Source of the DNA: Dichetophora obliterata
Lineage: Eukaryota; Arthropoda; Insecta; Diptera; Sciomyzidae
Direction of reading: 5' to 3'
Length of the DNA: 64,000 nucleotides
NCBI GenBank assembly: GCA_963920525.1
Contig: OY986437.1
Span: 112,336,715 to 112,400,714 of the forward strand
The notes below the pieces were generated by a model. The model made no database searches. It was not told the origin of the DNA and worked only from the letters and a program-made list of their open reading frames with translations. Shown in pieces: positions 55,570 to 64,000 of this stretch (its first letter is position 1; the number at the start of each line of letters is the position of its first letter). Both the position numbers and the translations under genes were made by a program.

Positions 55570-56634
55570 TTTATTTGCTCTTTTTCAGATGTTTTTTCTC
55601 TTTTTAATTTTTCCCCTGACTCTGGGAAAATTCATTGAGATATTGCCGGTGGACAACAAGTATGGGTTTACAGTACTCAGATTAACCCAGAAAATAATAG
55701 TAGAAAACTACACCAAGATTTTACACATAGTCGAATTAAGTGAATACAGTAACATACTTAAGACACTTGAAAACAACATTCAACAGTTAAACATGCCCAA
55801 CAGCAATGACTTTGACTTTTTGACTAGAGAATTAGTGCTAGCAAATAATACTCTAAATACAATTATCCCTGTTACCCATACGGAAAAGCGTCGTAAAAGA
55901 GGACTATTAAATATTGCTGGGAAAGCTATAAAATTTTTATACGGGACAATGGACAATGATGACGCCGAAGAAATTTACAGCCATTTGCAGAACTTAGATA
56001 AAAACTCAAGACAAATGACTGATCAAATCAACAAACAAGTTATAATTAATAATGATCTAATTAAAGACTTAAAACAAGTGACCGAACAGCTCAGTAACAA
56101 GCAACAGGTAAAACTAAACGAATTTCTTGGAAATCTAACTATTATGACGAACAAAGTTCTTAGCTTTGTGGAAAAATCCAAATTTATTTTTCAGATTCAA
56201 AAATCGATCAAAATTGTATTGAAGAAGACATATTAATCAAAAACAACAACATTATAAAATTCAGTGAATGTAGATTGCTACTAAAGGAGCTTATATTTGA
56301 AAACCGTATTGAGAATTTTACTAATAGTATACTTATGCCAGTAATTCATGTTAACTTTACCAAAATAATTAATAATTTTACTTTGGAACAACTCCACATC
56401 GAGAATATTAAAAATAGAGAATTAATTAAATACATTGAATTCCAAAATAAAACTACCACGGGTTCGACAATTGTAATAATTTTATCGCTAATGATTATTA
56501 TTATTATTATCTATAAGACAAAAACCTGTAAGAATAAAAAACAAAACACAGTAATAATTGAAACATCATGTAAAAAGTCCAATCCATTTGCAAAGTGTGC
56601 AAATATTCCAAGGGTTGGAGGAGTTATGCAATAA
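55526..56634 (+). pseudogene. Errantivirus Env, internally deleted
   Basis: This is an old endogenous copy of an insect retroviral envelope gene. ATG 55526 lies inside the pol end. A hydrophobic signal region (FALFQMFFLFLIFPLTLG) is followed by a surface part, a furin-type site (EKRRKRG) near 55890 and the following LLNIAGKAIKFLYG. The first frame stops at 56234-56236. A second frame contains a Cys-bearing ectodomain remnant and a C-terminal membrane anchor (about 56465-56515, VIILSLMIIIIIIY) and ends at 56634 inside the LTR. At roughly 370 residues in two frames it is shorter than full family members, so an internal deletion is inferred. Confidence 0.85.
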
Positions 56635-56891
56635 CAAAATAAGCAAACTATATCAAATAACATAAGCAAAGTCTGCGTCCGTTCAGCAGCTGCTGTCCCA
56701 CGCTAAAAAAAGGTCAAGCGTGAGCAATCTTACGCTTATGTAGAATATATTTGATAACGGCGAATAAAACCAAGCGTCAGCAACTTTATGCTGACTTAGA
56801 TATTAAGAACTTAGTTTGTAAGGATTGAAAAGAATTGAAAAATAAAGTTCAGTCTACGTTTGGAAATCAAGTGAAGTTGTTTTTCTTAATT
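56622..56891 (+). repeat. 3' LTR of the errantivirus
   Basis: AGTTATGCAATAACA to TTTTTCTTAATT, 270 bp, after the purine-rich AGGGTTGGAGG. It carries a 48-bp segment (starting TCCCACGCTAAAAAAAGGTC) absent from the 5' LTR; otherwise three substitutions separate them. The env stop lies inside it. Confidence 0.93.
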
Positions 56892-56895
56892 ATAT

Positions 56896-57090
56896 ATAAA
56901 AAAAAAGTGCCATTAGCTATATAAAAAAAGTGCCACTAACTATAAAAAAAAATGCCACTAACTATAAAAAAGTGCCAATAGCTGTAACAAACAGGATTTT
57001 TGTAGAGGTTTAACAGCGAGTAGTTCATGTGTCTTTTGGAAGGACCCTAGTAGAAAGCAAACGGGAGCCACCCAGCCAAAAATCAGGACT
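56896..57090 (+). repeat. Gypsy leader with GTGCCACTAACTATA tandem repeats
   Basis: Four units of AAAAAAGTGCCA(C/T)TA(A/G)CTAT (56900-56986) continue those at 40070-40107 across the errantivirus. The rest to the env ATG (GGAAGGACCC, CGGGAGCCACCCAGCC) is leader. No gag or pol lies between. Confidence 0.8.
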
Positions 57091-57715
57091 ATGATGAAGA
57101 CTCAAATAGTACTATTGGTCACAGCAGCTATACTAATAGATGCAAACGTCCAAATATTAGACTGCTCATCATCACAACTCGTGACCGTGGATTCAGGACA
57201 GGCAAAGTTACAAGTCGGGACATTTAAAATCATCCACGTAATAGAACTAAAGAAATACGATGACATCATATGCAACATAGAGACAGTAATAAACGAACAA
57301 ATAACATCTCATCCCCTGAAACCGATCCTCATATCCCTACTAAACCAATCTAGGACACACTTAAATAGAATCAAAACGAACAGGCAAATAAGCAGAAGAT
57401 CATTGGACTTTATTGGATCCGCCTGAAAATGGATAGCCGGGAATCCGGACCATAGTGACTACAATGTTCTAGTGGAAAAAATTAATAATGTCCGGAAGTG
57501 TAACAATAGACAGGTAATAAAAAAATTGACAAACGATAAAATACACGAAATAACGGAAACTACCAAGAAAATAGTAAAATTTGTACAGGAAAAAAAGGAA
57601 ATCGAAAATGATGTTATAATACAAACAAAATTCAAACTAGAAATAATCAAAGAGGAATTAATAAATATCGCTTATGCCATACACTGGACAAAATCAAACA
57701 TACCAAACTCATATA
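57091..57715 (+). pseudogene. Gypsy-like Env without gag-pol upstream, 3'-truncated
   Basis: This is an old endogenous insect envelope gene. ATGATG at 57091 opens a signal peptide (MKTQIVLLVTAAILID), then LDCSSSQLVTVDSGQAKLQ and FKIIHVIELKKYDDI. A furin-like RQISRRSLDFIGSA is followed by TGA at 57424-57426. The same frame continues with KWIAGNPDHSDYNVLVEKIN, typical of gypsy Env, a helical region, and AYAIHWTKSNIPNSY. Homology ends at about 57715, where an LTR starts. The membrane anchor is missing. Upstream there is only leader back to a primer site, interrupted by the errantivirus. Confidence 0.82.
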
Positions 57716-58018
57716 AGTTAATAACCTTCCTTACAAAAGGTAGAGTGCAACACGCTTATAACGTTTATACTGACGATATGTCTGCAGCTCATCCGCTCCC
57801 AAGCATATCGTGGGATCGCAACGTCAGCAACTTACCCGTCCAAGTAAAAAACAAGAATCAACGATGGCAGAGACCGCGGCAGAGACTGTGGCAGCGTTTA
57901 AGGTAGGAATAGAATAAGAATCATTGTAAAAATTAATTGTATTTTACTGCTCCATGAATAAAGGTCGTTTGACCAAAAAATATATTTTTTATTCTTTTAA
58001 TAAACGAAAGTTTTAACT
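57716..58018 (+). mobile_element. Gypsy LTR (5' or solo)
   Basis: It runs from AGTTAATAACCTTCC to AACGAAAGTTTTAACT, after TATA (57712-57715), an errantivirus target. It truncates the env gene and is followed by a tRNA-Lys primer site. AATAAAGG near 57958 is a poly(A) signal candidate. No second copy was found. Confidence 0.7.
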
Positions 58019-58676
58019 GGCGCCCAACGTGGGTCCCAGATCGTGTCTTAGTGATGTGTAAATATAAGCCCTCAAGAAGTGCAATAAATCTCCAGAAGCC
58101 CTCAAGAAGTGCAACGGAAAAAATCTTCACAACGTAACGAGAATTTAAAAAATATCCAGAAGCCCTCAAAAAGCGCAAAGGAAAAATTCTCGTTGTCATA
58201 AAGCAGATCTGGGTCCAGAACCACCACTCATCATCAGATTTCGTAGCTGATACGCAGTTCAAAGTACATCCGTAGGAGCCGTAGTCACCGCAGAGGAATT
58301 TTTAACCAGCGGACAAACGGGAACGATCCAGGACGTCGGTGCACGCATGATGTGGATTATATTATTGTAAGTAGTTTTAAGTGATCATCAGAAATTTAAA
58401 AAATTTAGTGAAAAATTTATGTATTTAAGAAATTCTAAGTATGCTAGAAATGAAATTAAATAAGTGGAAAATTCAAAGAGAAAAGAAAAAAATATTTTAA
58501 AGGAGTGAATAAAAGAAACGACAAATAAAGTAATTAACAATGTGATCGCAACTCCAGATCCTCCAGTGTTTGAAAAATTAATATATAAACCAAATACATC
58601 CATATATGTATCAATAAAGATAAAAAGTGTGAACACACAACTTAATTACAATGAATTACAATAAATTCAAAATATA
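58018..58676 (+). other. Gypsy primer site and leader with a strong splice donor
   Basis: TGGCGCCCAACGTGGGTCCC (58018) is the tRNA-Lys primer site of gypsy. Repeats of AAGCCCTCAA(G/A)AAG(T/C)GCAA lie at 58069, 58096 and 58160. ATGATGTGGATTATATTATT (58347-58366) runs straight into the consensus donor GTAAGT (58367-58372). Read as a first env exon it would start MMWIIL. No gag follows; another LTR starts at 58677. Confidence 0.65.
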
Positions 58677-58889
58677 AGTTATCGTCAGCTTCTCAGCGAT
58701 TCCCATAAATCGTGGGACAGCACAAATGTGCTGACGCTGAAAAATACACATCTGGCGACTGCAACAGCAGCGCATCGCTGCTTAACATAAGCTTCGAACA
58801 GAGCAGTCGGTATAACTAAGTTAGAAGTAAGATTTTTGGTATGTTAAAGTTTAGTTTAAGTTTGAGTTTCAATAAAGAATGAAATAATT
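58677..58889 (+). mobile_element. Errantivirus 5' LTR
   Basis: AGTTATCGTCAGCTTCTC to AAAGAATGAAATAATT, after TATA (58673-58676). GCCGCCCAACGTGGGGC follows as a tRNA-Lys-type primer site with one changed base. An AATAAAG signal lies at about 58871. 58907-59271 is AT-rich leader with T-runs. Confidence 0.72.
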
Positions 58890-59271
58890 GCCGCCCAACG
58901 TGGGGCATGAATATTGTAAGCGTTACCAGCAACATTAAATATTAAATTATAATCAACATAAAAATTATTTAAAAATAAATTATCAATCAACATATTGAGA
59001 GGAATATTTTCAACATTCAACATACTGGAAATTCAGTCAACATACTGTGAAGAAATTGCCGAGCAACATACTGGGAGAAGATTTATAAAATAAAAAATGT
59101 TAACCAACCAAGAAATGTAAGTGATGTGCTCATGTTTTCAGTGTACTAATACAAATTTTTAAAAATTTTTAAAAAACTGCTGAAGTGAATTTTTTTTTAA
59201 AAAAAGTTAAGTAATTAAAATTTTTTTTTTTTTTTTTAAAATTACGAAAAATGTAACCCTTTTTTTGCCTA

Positions 59272-59934
59272 TGAGTGACGAGGATTTGGAATCTATTTTT
59301 GGGAGATTGACTCTTTGTGCAAATAACTTAAATAATAGTCTTTGAGCAAATAACTTAAAAAGCGATATGAATGCTGAACAATTAGGTTGTTATCCAGTCT
59401 GCAGTGTCGGCAGCACTACACGAACAGAAAAAAGAATTTTAATTACAAATTGAAAATTTAGGGAAACAAATCTCACAAGTAAACTCTGTGACCCCGGTAG
59501 AAACTTTTACTGAGGCTCGCATTGTAGCTAGCATAAAATGCGAGGAGTCACTGGATGTGGTAAAGTCGTTGCCCGAGTTCGATGGGCAACAAAATAATTA
59601 TGTTTCTTGGCGTCAAGCGGCGCACACGGCCTATAGGCTTTTTCAAGATTTCGATGGTAGTTCAAAGCTCTACCAAGCCTTGAGTATAATTAGAAATAAA
59701 ATAAGAGGCCCTGCTGACGGAGTGTTAGCATCATTTGGCACTGTGTTAAATTTTAAGGCAATAATTGCACGTCTAGATTTTACTTACTCGGACAAACGTC
59801 CGATTTATATTATTGAACAAGAGATGTCTACTCTACAACACGGTAACTTATCTGTCTTAAAGTTCTTTGATGAAGTAGAGAAAAAGCTTACTTTGTTAAC
59901 AAATAAAACTGTCATGACATATGACCGTTGTTGA
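59272..59934 (+). pseudogene. Gypsy-like Gag N-terminal half
   Basis: ATG 59272 opens MSDEDLESIFGRLTLCANNL, then a stop. After frameshifts, 59488-59934 reads ESLDVVKSLPEFDGQQNNYV, WRQAAHTAYRLFQDFDGSS, ALSIIRNKIRGPADGVL, YSDKRPIYIIEQEMSTLQHG and KKLTLLTNKTVMTYD. It is clearly homologous to the gag at 60722. It is cut at about 59930 by the next element. Confidence 0.8.
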
Positions 59935-60018
59935 TGAAATCAACAAAAACGTTTTGTTCTTTTAACACTTTTTTTATTGCGAAACAAGTGGTTAAAATTG
60001 TCCAAGTTTCTGTGCGCA

Positions 60019-60468
60019 AGTTAACATTGTCTCCAATGTAATACAATGTTGAACGATCGGCTACAGCAAGTGTTTGTTATTCTTAGCAATCCCACAGCCG
60101 GCTGATCTGCAAACTCAGCATCTTTTGGTACGTGACTTCCTCACGATATGAATACCCATAGCTATAAACATACGAATACACATACTTATAAGCACATGAA
60201 ACATATATTCTTTTTAGCATATTTTAGCAAAGCATAGCTTTGAGATAGATTGCTTAATTCATTCTAATTCTTACTCTGGAGACATACAGTTCAATTAATA
60301 AATAATTTATAATAAGTAAAAAAATCTTGAAAAGTGTTTTTATTCATTTTTATTTAAAAGGCATAGCCTTAAAAGATCTTGAAAAAAATCTTGAAAAGTG
60401 TTTTTATTCATTTTTATTTAAAAGGCATAGCCTTAAAAGATAAAGAGCAAAACATCAAAGATTTTAAC
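60019..60468 (+). mobile_element. Candidate 5' LTR of the last gypsy element
   Basis: AGTTAACATTGTC starts and GATTTTAACT ends the block, matching the AGTTAA..TTAACT style of other LTRs here. Inside, a 57-bp unit (AAAATCTTGAAAAGTG...CTTAAAAGAT) is duplicated with period 64 (60321, 60385). TGGAGGCCCCTGCAACG (60469-60485) is the primer site. The left border is uncertain; TGTTGATGAAATC at 59929 is an alternative start. 59935-60018 is unassigned. Confidence 0.55.
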
Positions 60469-60721
60469 TGGAGGCCCCTGCAACGAACATCAAATCAACG
60501 TTTGTTTACTGAGATCAACAAAATCTGCAGCAAACACCAAGTCAACGTCAACGTTCACTGAGATCAACCAAAGTATTCTACAAGAAGAAGCGGTATAATA
60601 GTTTAAGTTATATATTACATTAGTGATAAGTGACAAAGTGATTATTAATATAAAATAGTTTGTTAAAAGCTTCATGAATAGACGATTAATTTTTGACAGT
60701 AATAGAGACTTAAGTAACGAC

Positions 60722-61713
60722 ATGTCTATCGGACCTGAAGAGGTAACACGGTTAATTGCCGTTCAATCGGAAAGAATTAGGGCACAATTTGAACGGGAGA
60801 TAGCGCCACTTAGATAGCGCCACTTAGATACTTACAACAAGACAGCGTTCCTACAAGAACTGCTGTAACGGTAGATCCCACCGATACTGGAATCATGAAA
60901 CTTGTTGAAGTCTTGCCCAATTTTGAGGGAAAAATAAATGAATACGCTACTTGGCGTAAAAGAGCCATAACGGCAATAAACACATTTTCAAATGCAAACA
61001 ACTCACTAGCTAAGCAAGCCTATTTCACTGCGTTGTGTTTAATTCGTGGGAAAATAATAGGGCATGCAGAAGCTGTTTTGTCAAGTCATGCGACAGTGCT
61101 AAACTTTGAAGCTATTATGGAAAGATTGGACTTGACATATCAAGATAAACGTTCCAAGAGAACACTTATGCTAGAATTAGGTGCCGTAAAAATGGGTAAC
61201 CTAAGTCCCAGGGATTTTTATGATAAAATAAGTGTTTTACTTACACTAGTTACAAATAAAAATGTGATGACTCATGGTGCAGACACAACTACAACTAGGG
61301 AAATGAATGAAGAGGCTAGGCAGGAAGCTTTAAAGGTATTTGTAAATGGCTTATCCCATGCTTTTAGCAATTTGCTAACGGGTATGAGCCCTCCTAATCT
61401 AGAAACAGCTGTAGTTTATGCTGAAGTATTATTACTAGATAAACCTTATCTTTCTCAGCTTAGACCTTTATATCGAAACATAGAAGCACCACCCAGAAAT
61501 AATATTTCTAATAATTACTTCAAGAATGAAAATTGCCATTTTAATAACGGCCATTACAATATGAATCCACAACCACAACACAACTTTCAAAAACCATACG
61601 ATAATAATATTTGGAAAGACGGAAACCCCTTTTACAATCCAAGACAGCAAACTGCTGCACCACATAATTCTTTTACTGGCCCTGAGCCAATGGACACTCT
61701 AAGCGAACTGTAA
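60722..61713 (+). pseudogene. Gypsy-like Gag, broken by a 14-bp duplication
   Basis: ATG 60722 gives MSIGPEEVTRLIAVQSERIR and FEREIAPLR, then a stop caused by an exact 14-bp tandem duplication (60800-60813, 60814-60827). The rest (60895 on) reads LVEVLPNFEGKINEYATWRK, LCLIRGKIIGHAEAVLSSHA, LTYQDKRSKRTLMLELGAVK, VFVNGLSHAFSNLLTGM and an Asn/Pro-rich tail with FTGPEPMDTL. This is an errantivirus Gag. The C-terminal tail continues beyond the reverse LINE at 63780. Confidence 0.85.
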
Positions 61714-61717
61714 TAAA

Positions 61718-63772
61718 GGCATATTTATTTATTTATTTATTTATTAATGTTACTAAAGAATACTCTTATTATAATTACAATTTGTTTAAAATTCATTTTT
61801 ACATACATCAATTAATAACAATAATGCCACATTCTGTAGTTCCAAAGGAACTAGAGGCGAATGCGGGTTTACATATGATGGAAAAGAAAAACAAATTATG
61901 TTTACAATTATGTATACAAATAAGTTGACATGGGGTCGTTAGAGCAAAGCTTGAACATTAGTTTTAAATTTGATTTTGAGAAACATGGAAAAAAGAAGAA
62001 ATGAGAAAAAATGAGAAAAATGTTTATTTAATATTAATTATAATAATTACAAACTTAGTTTAATTTATGGAATTATTTATGAAATAGATTTTTATTTTTT
62101 AGTAAATAAGTTAATTAATTTACTACATCAATAAGCGTATTAACATTTACATAGGATAAATTTAAGAGCCACGATTTCACTTCTCTTAAAAAAACATACT
62201 TATTACGATTACATCTAACATAACTAGGAAGACATTTAAACAATCTAGGACCAACCGAGGTATAAAAGTAAAAGAAATGTTGCAAGTTATGCGGTGGAAC
62301 TAACGCTAAGCATTGATTATTAATCCTTAAGTTATAATTCATATAATTCCTATTGACAAGATAACCAGATCTTACAAAAAACAATTTTAAGACTTTAAAA
62401 TAATAAAGGTGTTTAAGAGGTAGGATGTTTAAATTTTTATACAGAGGAAGACTACTTTCATTAATACTTTTTTTGCATATAATTCTTATTGCGTGCTTCT
62501 GGACCGTTAGTAAAGGTTTAATTTTATTCATATGTGTACCGCCCCAGCAGGTCAGACCATATTCCAGCTTAGAATGAAATATTCCAAAATATATACATTT
62601 AATTAAATTGTTTGAACAATAAGACTTTAAAAGAAAAAGTTGTCTTATAGCTGCCATTAAGTATTTTTTTAAAGCAATAGAGTGATCTAACCAATTTAAT
62701 TTCCAATCCACTATTACACCAAGATATTTAAACGTTTTAACACAATCAATCGGAAAACAACTTGTGGAACAGGTCTCAAGGGAGTCATATGTATATGTAT
62801 AGTTCGACGAATTACAGATTTCATGGCAGATGGAATATTTTTTGCAATTTGCAGAGTGAAAATTAAATACAGGAAGTTTGCTTTCTATACCAGCCACATT
62901 AAAAAACATAATTTTTGTTTTGTCACTTAGAACAAGTTTGTGTGATGTAAACCAGTGTCTCAAGATTTCCAAATCATGATTTAATTCAAGAACAGCTTCA
63001 AAAGTTGAATTGCAGGAAAAAGTGCAAGCCATATCATCAGCAAATGCTATTGTTTTACTAGAAAACTTTTGAGAAAACAGTGAATTTATGAAAATCAAGA
63101 AAAGGACTGGGCCTAATACTGACCCTTGAGGTACTCCAATGGTTATATTTGCATAATTACTATAAAAAGTATCAATTTTGACTCTTTGTACTCTGTGCGA
63201 CAAATATGACGAGAACCAATTTAAGACCATGCCACGAAAACCACATTTAAACAATTTATTTAAAAGAATTTGCTGATCAACTGTATCAAATGCCTTAGTT
63301 ATATCCACGAATACGGCCGCGGAGACTTGTTTGCAATTCAAACTATTGTAAATGTTAGTACAAAAACTCATAAGGGCATCTTCAGTGGACAGACTTTGTC
63401 TAAAGCCATATTGGCAATCACTTAAAAATTTTGTTTTATTTAAAAAGTCAATCATTCGTGATTTGACAGCTTTTTCAAAAATTTTCGAAAAAGTAGAAAG
63501 AATCGAAATCGGTCTGTTATTATTGAGCATCGATCTATTTCCTTTTTTGAAAAGTGGAATAACCTCAGCTTTTTTTAGTTCATCAGGAAAAATTCCAGAA
63601 TTAATGCTTTTGTTAAACAAATGACAAAGAACATCTGCAACATTGAATACTATTTTCTTTAGAAAATTGCTAGAAAAACCATTTTCGGTGTCGGAATTTG
63701 AATTCTTAAGAGACATGATAATTTTATAAACTTCTAAAGAAGATATTTCTTCAAACTCTCTCGCCAATCAAA
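61718..63772 (-). mobile_element. 5'-truncated LINE inserted in gag, RT frame open
   Basis: An (ATTT)n tract at 61722-61745 marks the 3' end, and TAATAAA stands on both sides (61711-61717, 63773-63779) as a probable 7-bp target duplication. 61745-62114 is 3' UTR. The 5' end begins within ORF2, so the copy could not move alone, but its RT frame has no break. A recent insertion is inferred. Confidence 0.85.
62115..63767 (-). CDS. LINE reverse transcriptase, open frame, lacks endonuclease
   Basis: 550 residues from the first ATG (63765-63767). RT blocks: LKKAEVIPLFKKGNRSMLNN, NRPISILSTFSKIFEKAV, CQYGFRQSLSTEDALMSF, AAVFVDITKAFDTVDQQILL, GVPQGSVLGPVLFLIFINSL and the active site IAFADDMACTF. The C-terminal region has FKYLGVIVDWKLNWLDHS and HSKLEYGLTCWGG. 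A Cys-rich insert, CKKYSICHEICNSSNYTY and CSTSCFPIDC, lies between palm and thumb. The first ATG is internal to the original ORF2, so it is a truncated gene with an intact catalytic core rather than a functional LINE. Confidence 0.85.
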   Translation of the reverse strand: MAREFEEISSLEVYKIIMSLKNSNSDTENGFSSNFLKKIVFNVADVLCHLFNKSINSGIFPDELKKAEVIPLFKKGNRSMLNNNRPISILSTFSKIFEKAVKSRMIDFLNKTKFLSDCQYGFRQSLSTEDALMSFCTNIYNSLNCKQVSAAVFVDITKAFDTVDQQILLNKLFKCGFRGMVLNWFSSYLSHRVQRVKIDTFYSNYANITIGVPQGSVLGPVLFLIFINSLFSQKFSSKTIAFADDMACTFSCNSTFEAVLELNHDLEILRHWFTSHKLVLSDKTKIMFFNVAGIESKLPVFNFHSANCKKYSICHEICNSSNYTYTYDSLETCSTSCFPIDCVKTFKYLGVIVDWKLNWLDHSIALKKYLMAAIRQLFLLKSYCSNNLIKCIYFGIFHSKLEYGLTCWGGTHMNKIKPLLTVQKHAIRIICKKSINESSLPLYKNLNILPLKHLYYFKVLKLFFVRSGYLVNRNYMNYNLRINNQCLALVPPHNLQHFFYFYTSVGPRLFKCLPSYVRCNRNKYVFLREVKSWLLNLSYVNVNTLIDVVN

Positions 63773-63779
63773 TAATAAA

Positions 63780-63956
63780 CCTGATAATCCGTTTAAGCAA
63801 GTACCGAATACAACCCAAAGAAATTTTTTTAAAAGAGGGAACAATTTTTCTGGGCACTTTCCTCAAAATAAAAATCAGAGAATTAATAATTTAGAACAAA
63901 TTAGTTTAGATGAGGAGGCTCCAATTGTACAAGAAAGTCTTCTTTTTTTAGCATAA
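63780..63956 (+). pseudogene. Gag C-terminal tail after the LINE
   Basis: KPDNPFKQVPNTTQRNFFKR, NNFSGHFPQNKNQRINNLEQ and SLDEEAPIVQESLLFLA end at TAA 63954-63956. This is the usual gypsy Gag tail and belongs with the gag at 60722. The last bases in another frame (RPDVPYINKTDIR) look like the start of the protease region, which continues outside the window. Confidence 0.75.
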
Positions 63957-64000
63957 GACCAGATGTTCCGTATATCAATAAAACTGATATAAGGACAAAC

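Larger units (their letters stand above)
40108..56891 (+). mobile_element. 17.6/tom-type errantivirus with both LTRs, carrying nested insertions
   Basis: Matching LTRs (40108-40329, 56622-56891), a tRNA-Ser-type primer site, gag, protease, partial RT, RNase H, integrase and env lie in order. ATAT is duplicated at both ends (40104-40107, 56892-56895), the errantivirus target type. Between its parts lie a block of foreign elements (about 42566-48398) that replaces most of the RT, and a younger mdg3-type element (49594-54786) in the integrase. Confidence 0.92.

Overview
This 64 kb window is insect nuclear DNA made almost entirely of transposable elements (TEs). I recognise no host gene, rRNA, true tRNA gene or CRISPR array. 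It is AT-rich and holds insect errantivirus (gypsy and 17.6/297/tom-type) gag, pol and env remnants, a Jockey-type LINE, BEL/Pao, a two-gene Harbinger, a Kolobok-like TTAA element, hAT, and several mariner/Tc1 elements. This repertoire suggests a dipteran, possibly a tephritid-type fly; the species is inference. Nearly every reading frame is broken, so most coding entries are pseudogenes.

Layout. 1-3.7 kb: LINE. 3.7-5.5 kb: gypsy pol fragment and LTR. 5.55-8.38 kb: non-coding inverted-repeat element with a nested MITE and a hairpin. 8.8-9.65 kb: mariner remnant. 10.2-14.6 kb: 17.6-like gypsy, ending against an LTR-like block. 15.25-16.52 kb: complete-ended mariner. 16.6-21.9 kb: Jockey-like LINE hit by a solo LTR. 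21.9-25.8 kb: gypsy. 25.9-29.4 kb: second Ty3/gypsy lineage interrupted by a hAT. 29.9-31.26 kb: TTAA/Kolobok-like element. 31.3-33.8 kb: repeated modules, a solo LTR and two tRNA-like sequences. 33.85-36.85 kb: Harbinger with both genes. 36.95-38.2 kb: BEL/Pao. 38.2-40 kb: LINE with a nested LINE tail, then a Tc1 end.

40.0-57.7 kb is a nest of elements. An env-bearing gypsy-like copy without gag-pol (leader 40025-40107, env 57091-57715) was hit inside its leader by a 17.6/tom-type errantivirus (40108-56891, ATAT target duplication, both LTRs). That errantivirus carries a block of two further LTR elements plus a mariner (42.57-48.40 kb) and an almost intact mdg3-type retrotransposon (49594-54786). 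57.7-64 kb holds three stacked gypsy 5' ends with two homologous gag genes; the last gag is cut by a reverse-strand LINE that keeps an open RT frame.

All of roughly 17 LTR-retroelement pieces lie on the + strand, while LINEs and DNA transposons occur on both. That one-sided accumulation of errantiviruses resembles a uni-strand flamenco-type piRNA source locus. This is the main biological hypothesis; it needs small-RNA data. The second is that the env-only gypsy copy arose by retrotransposition of a spliced env RNA.
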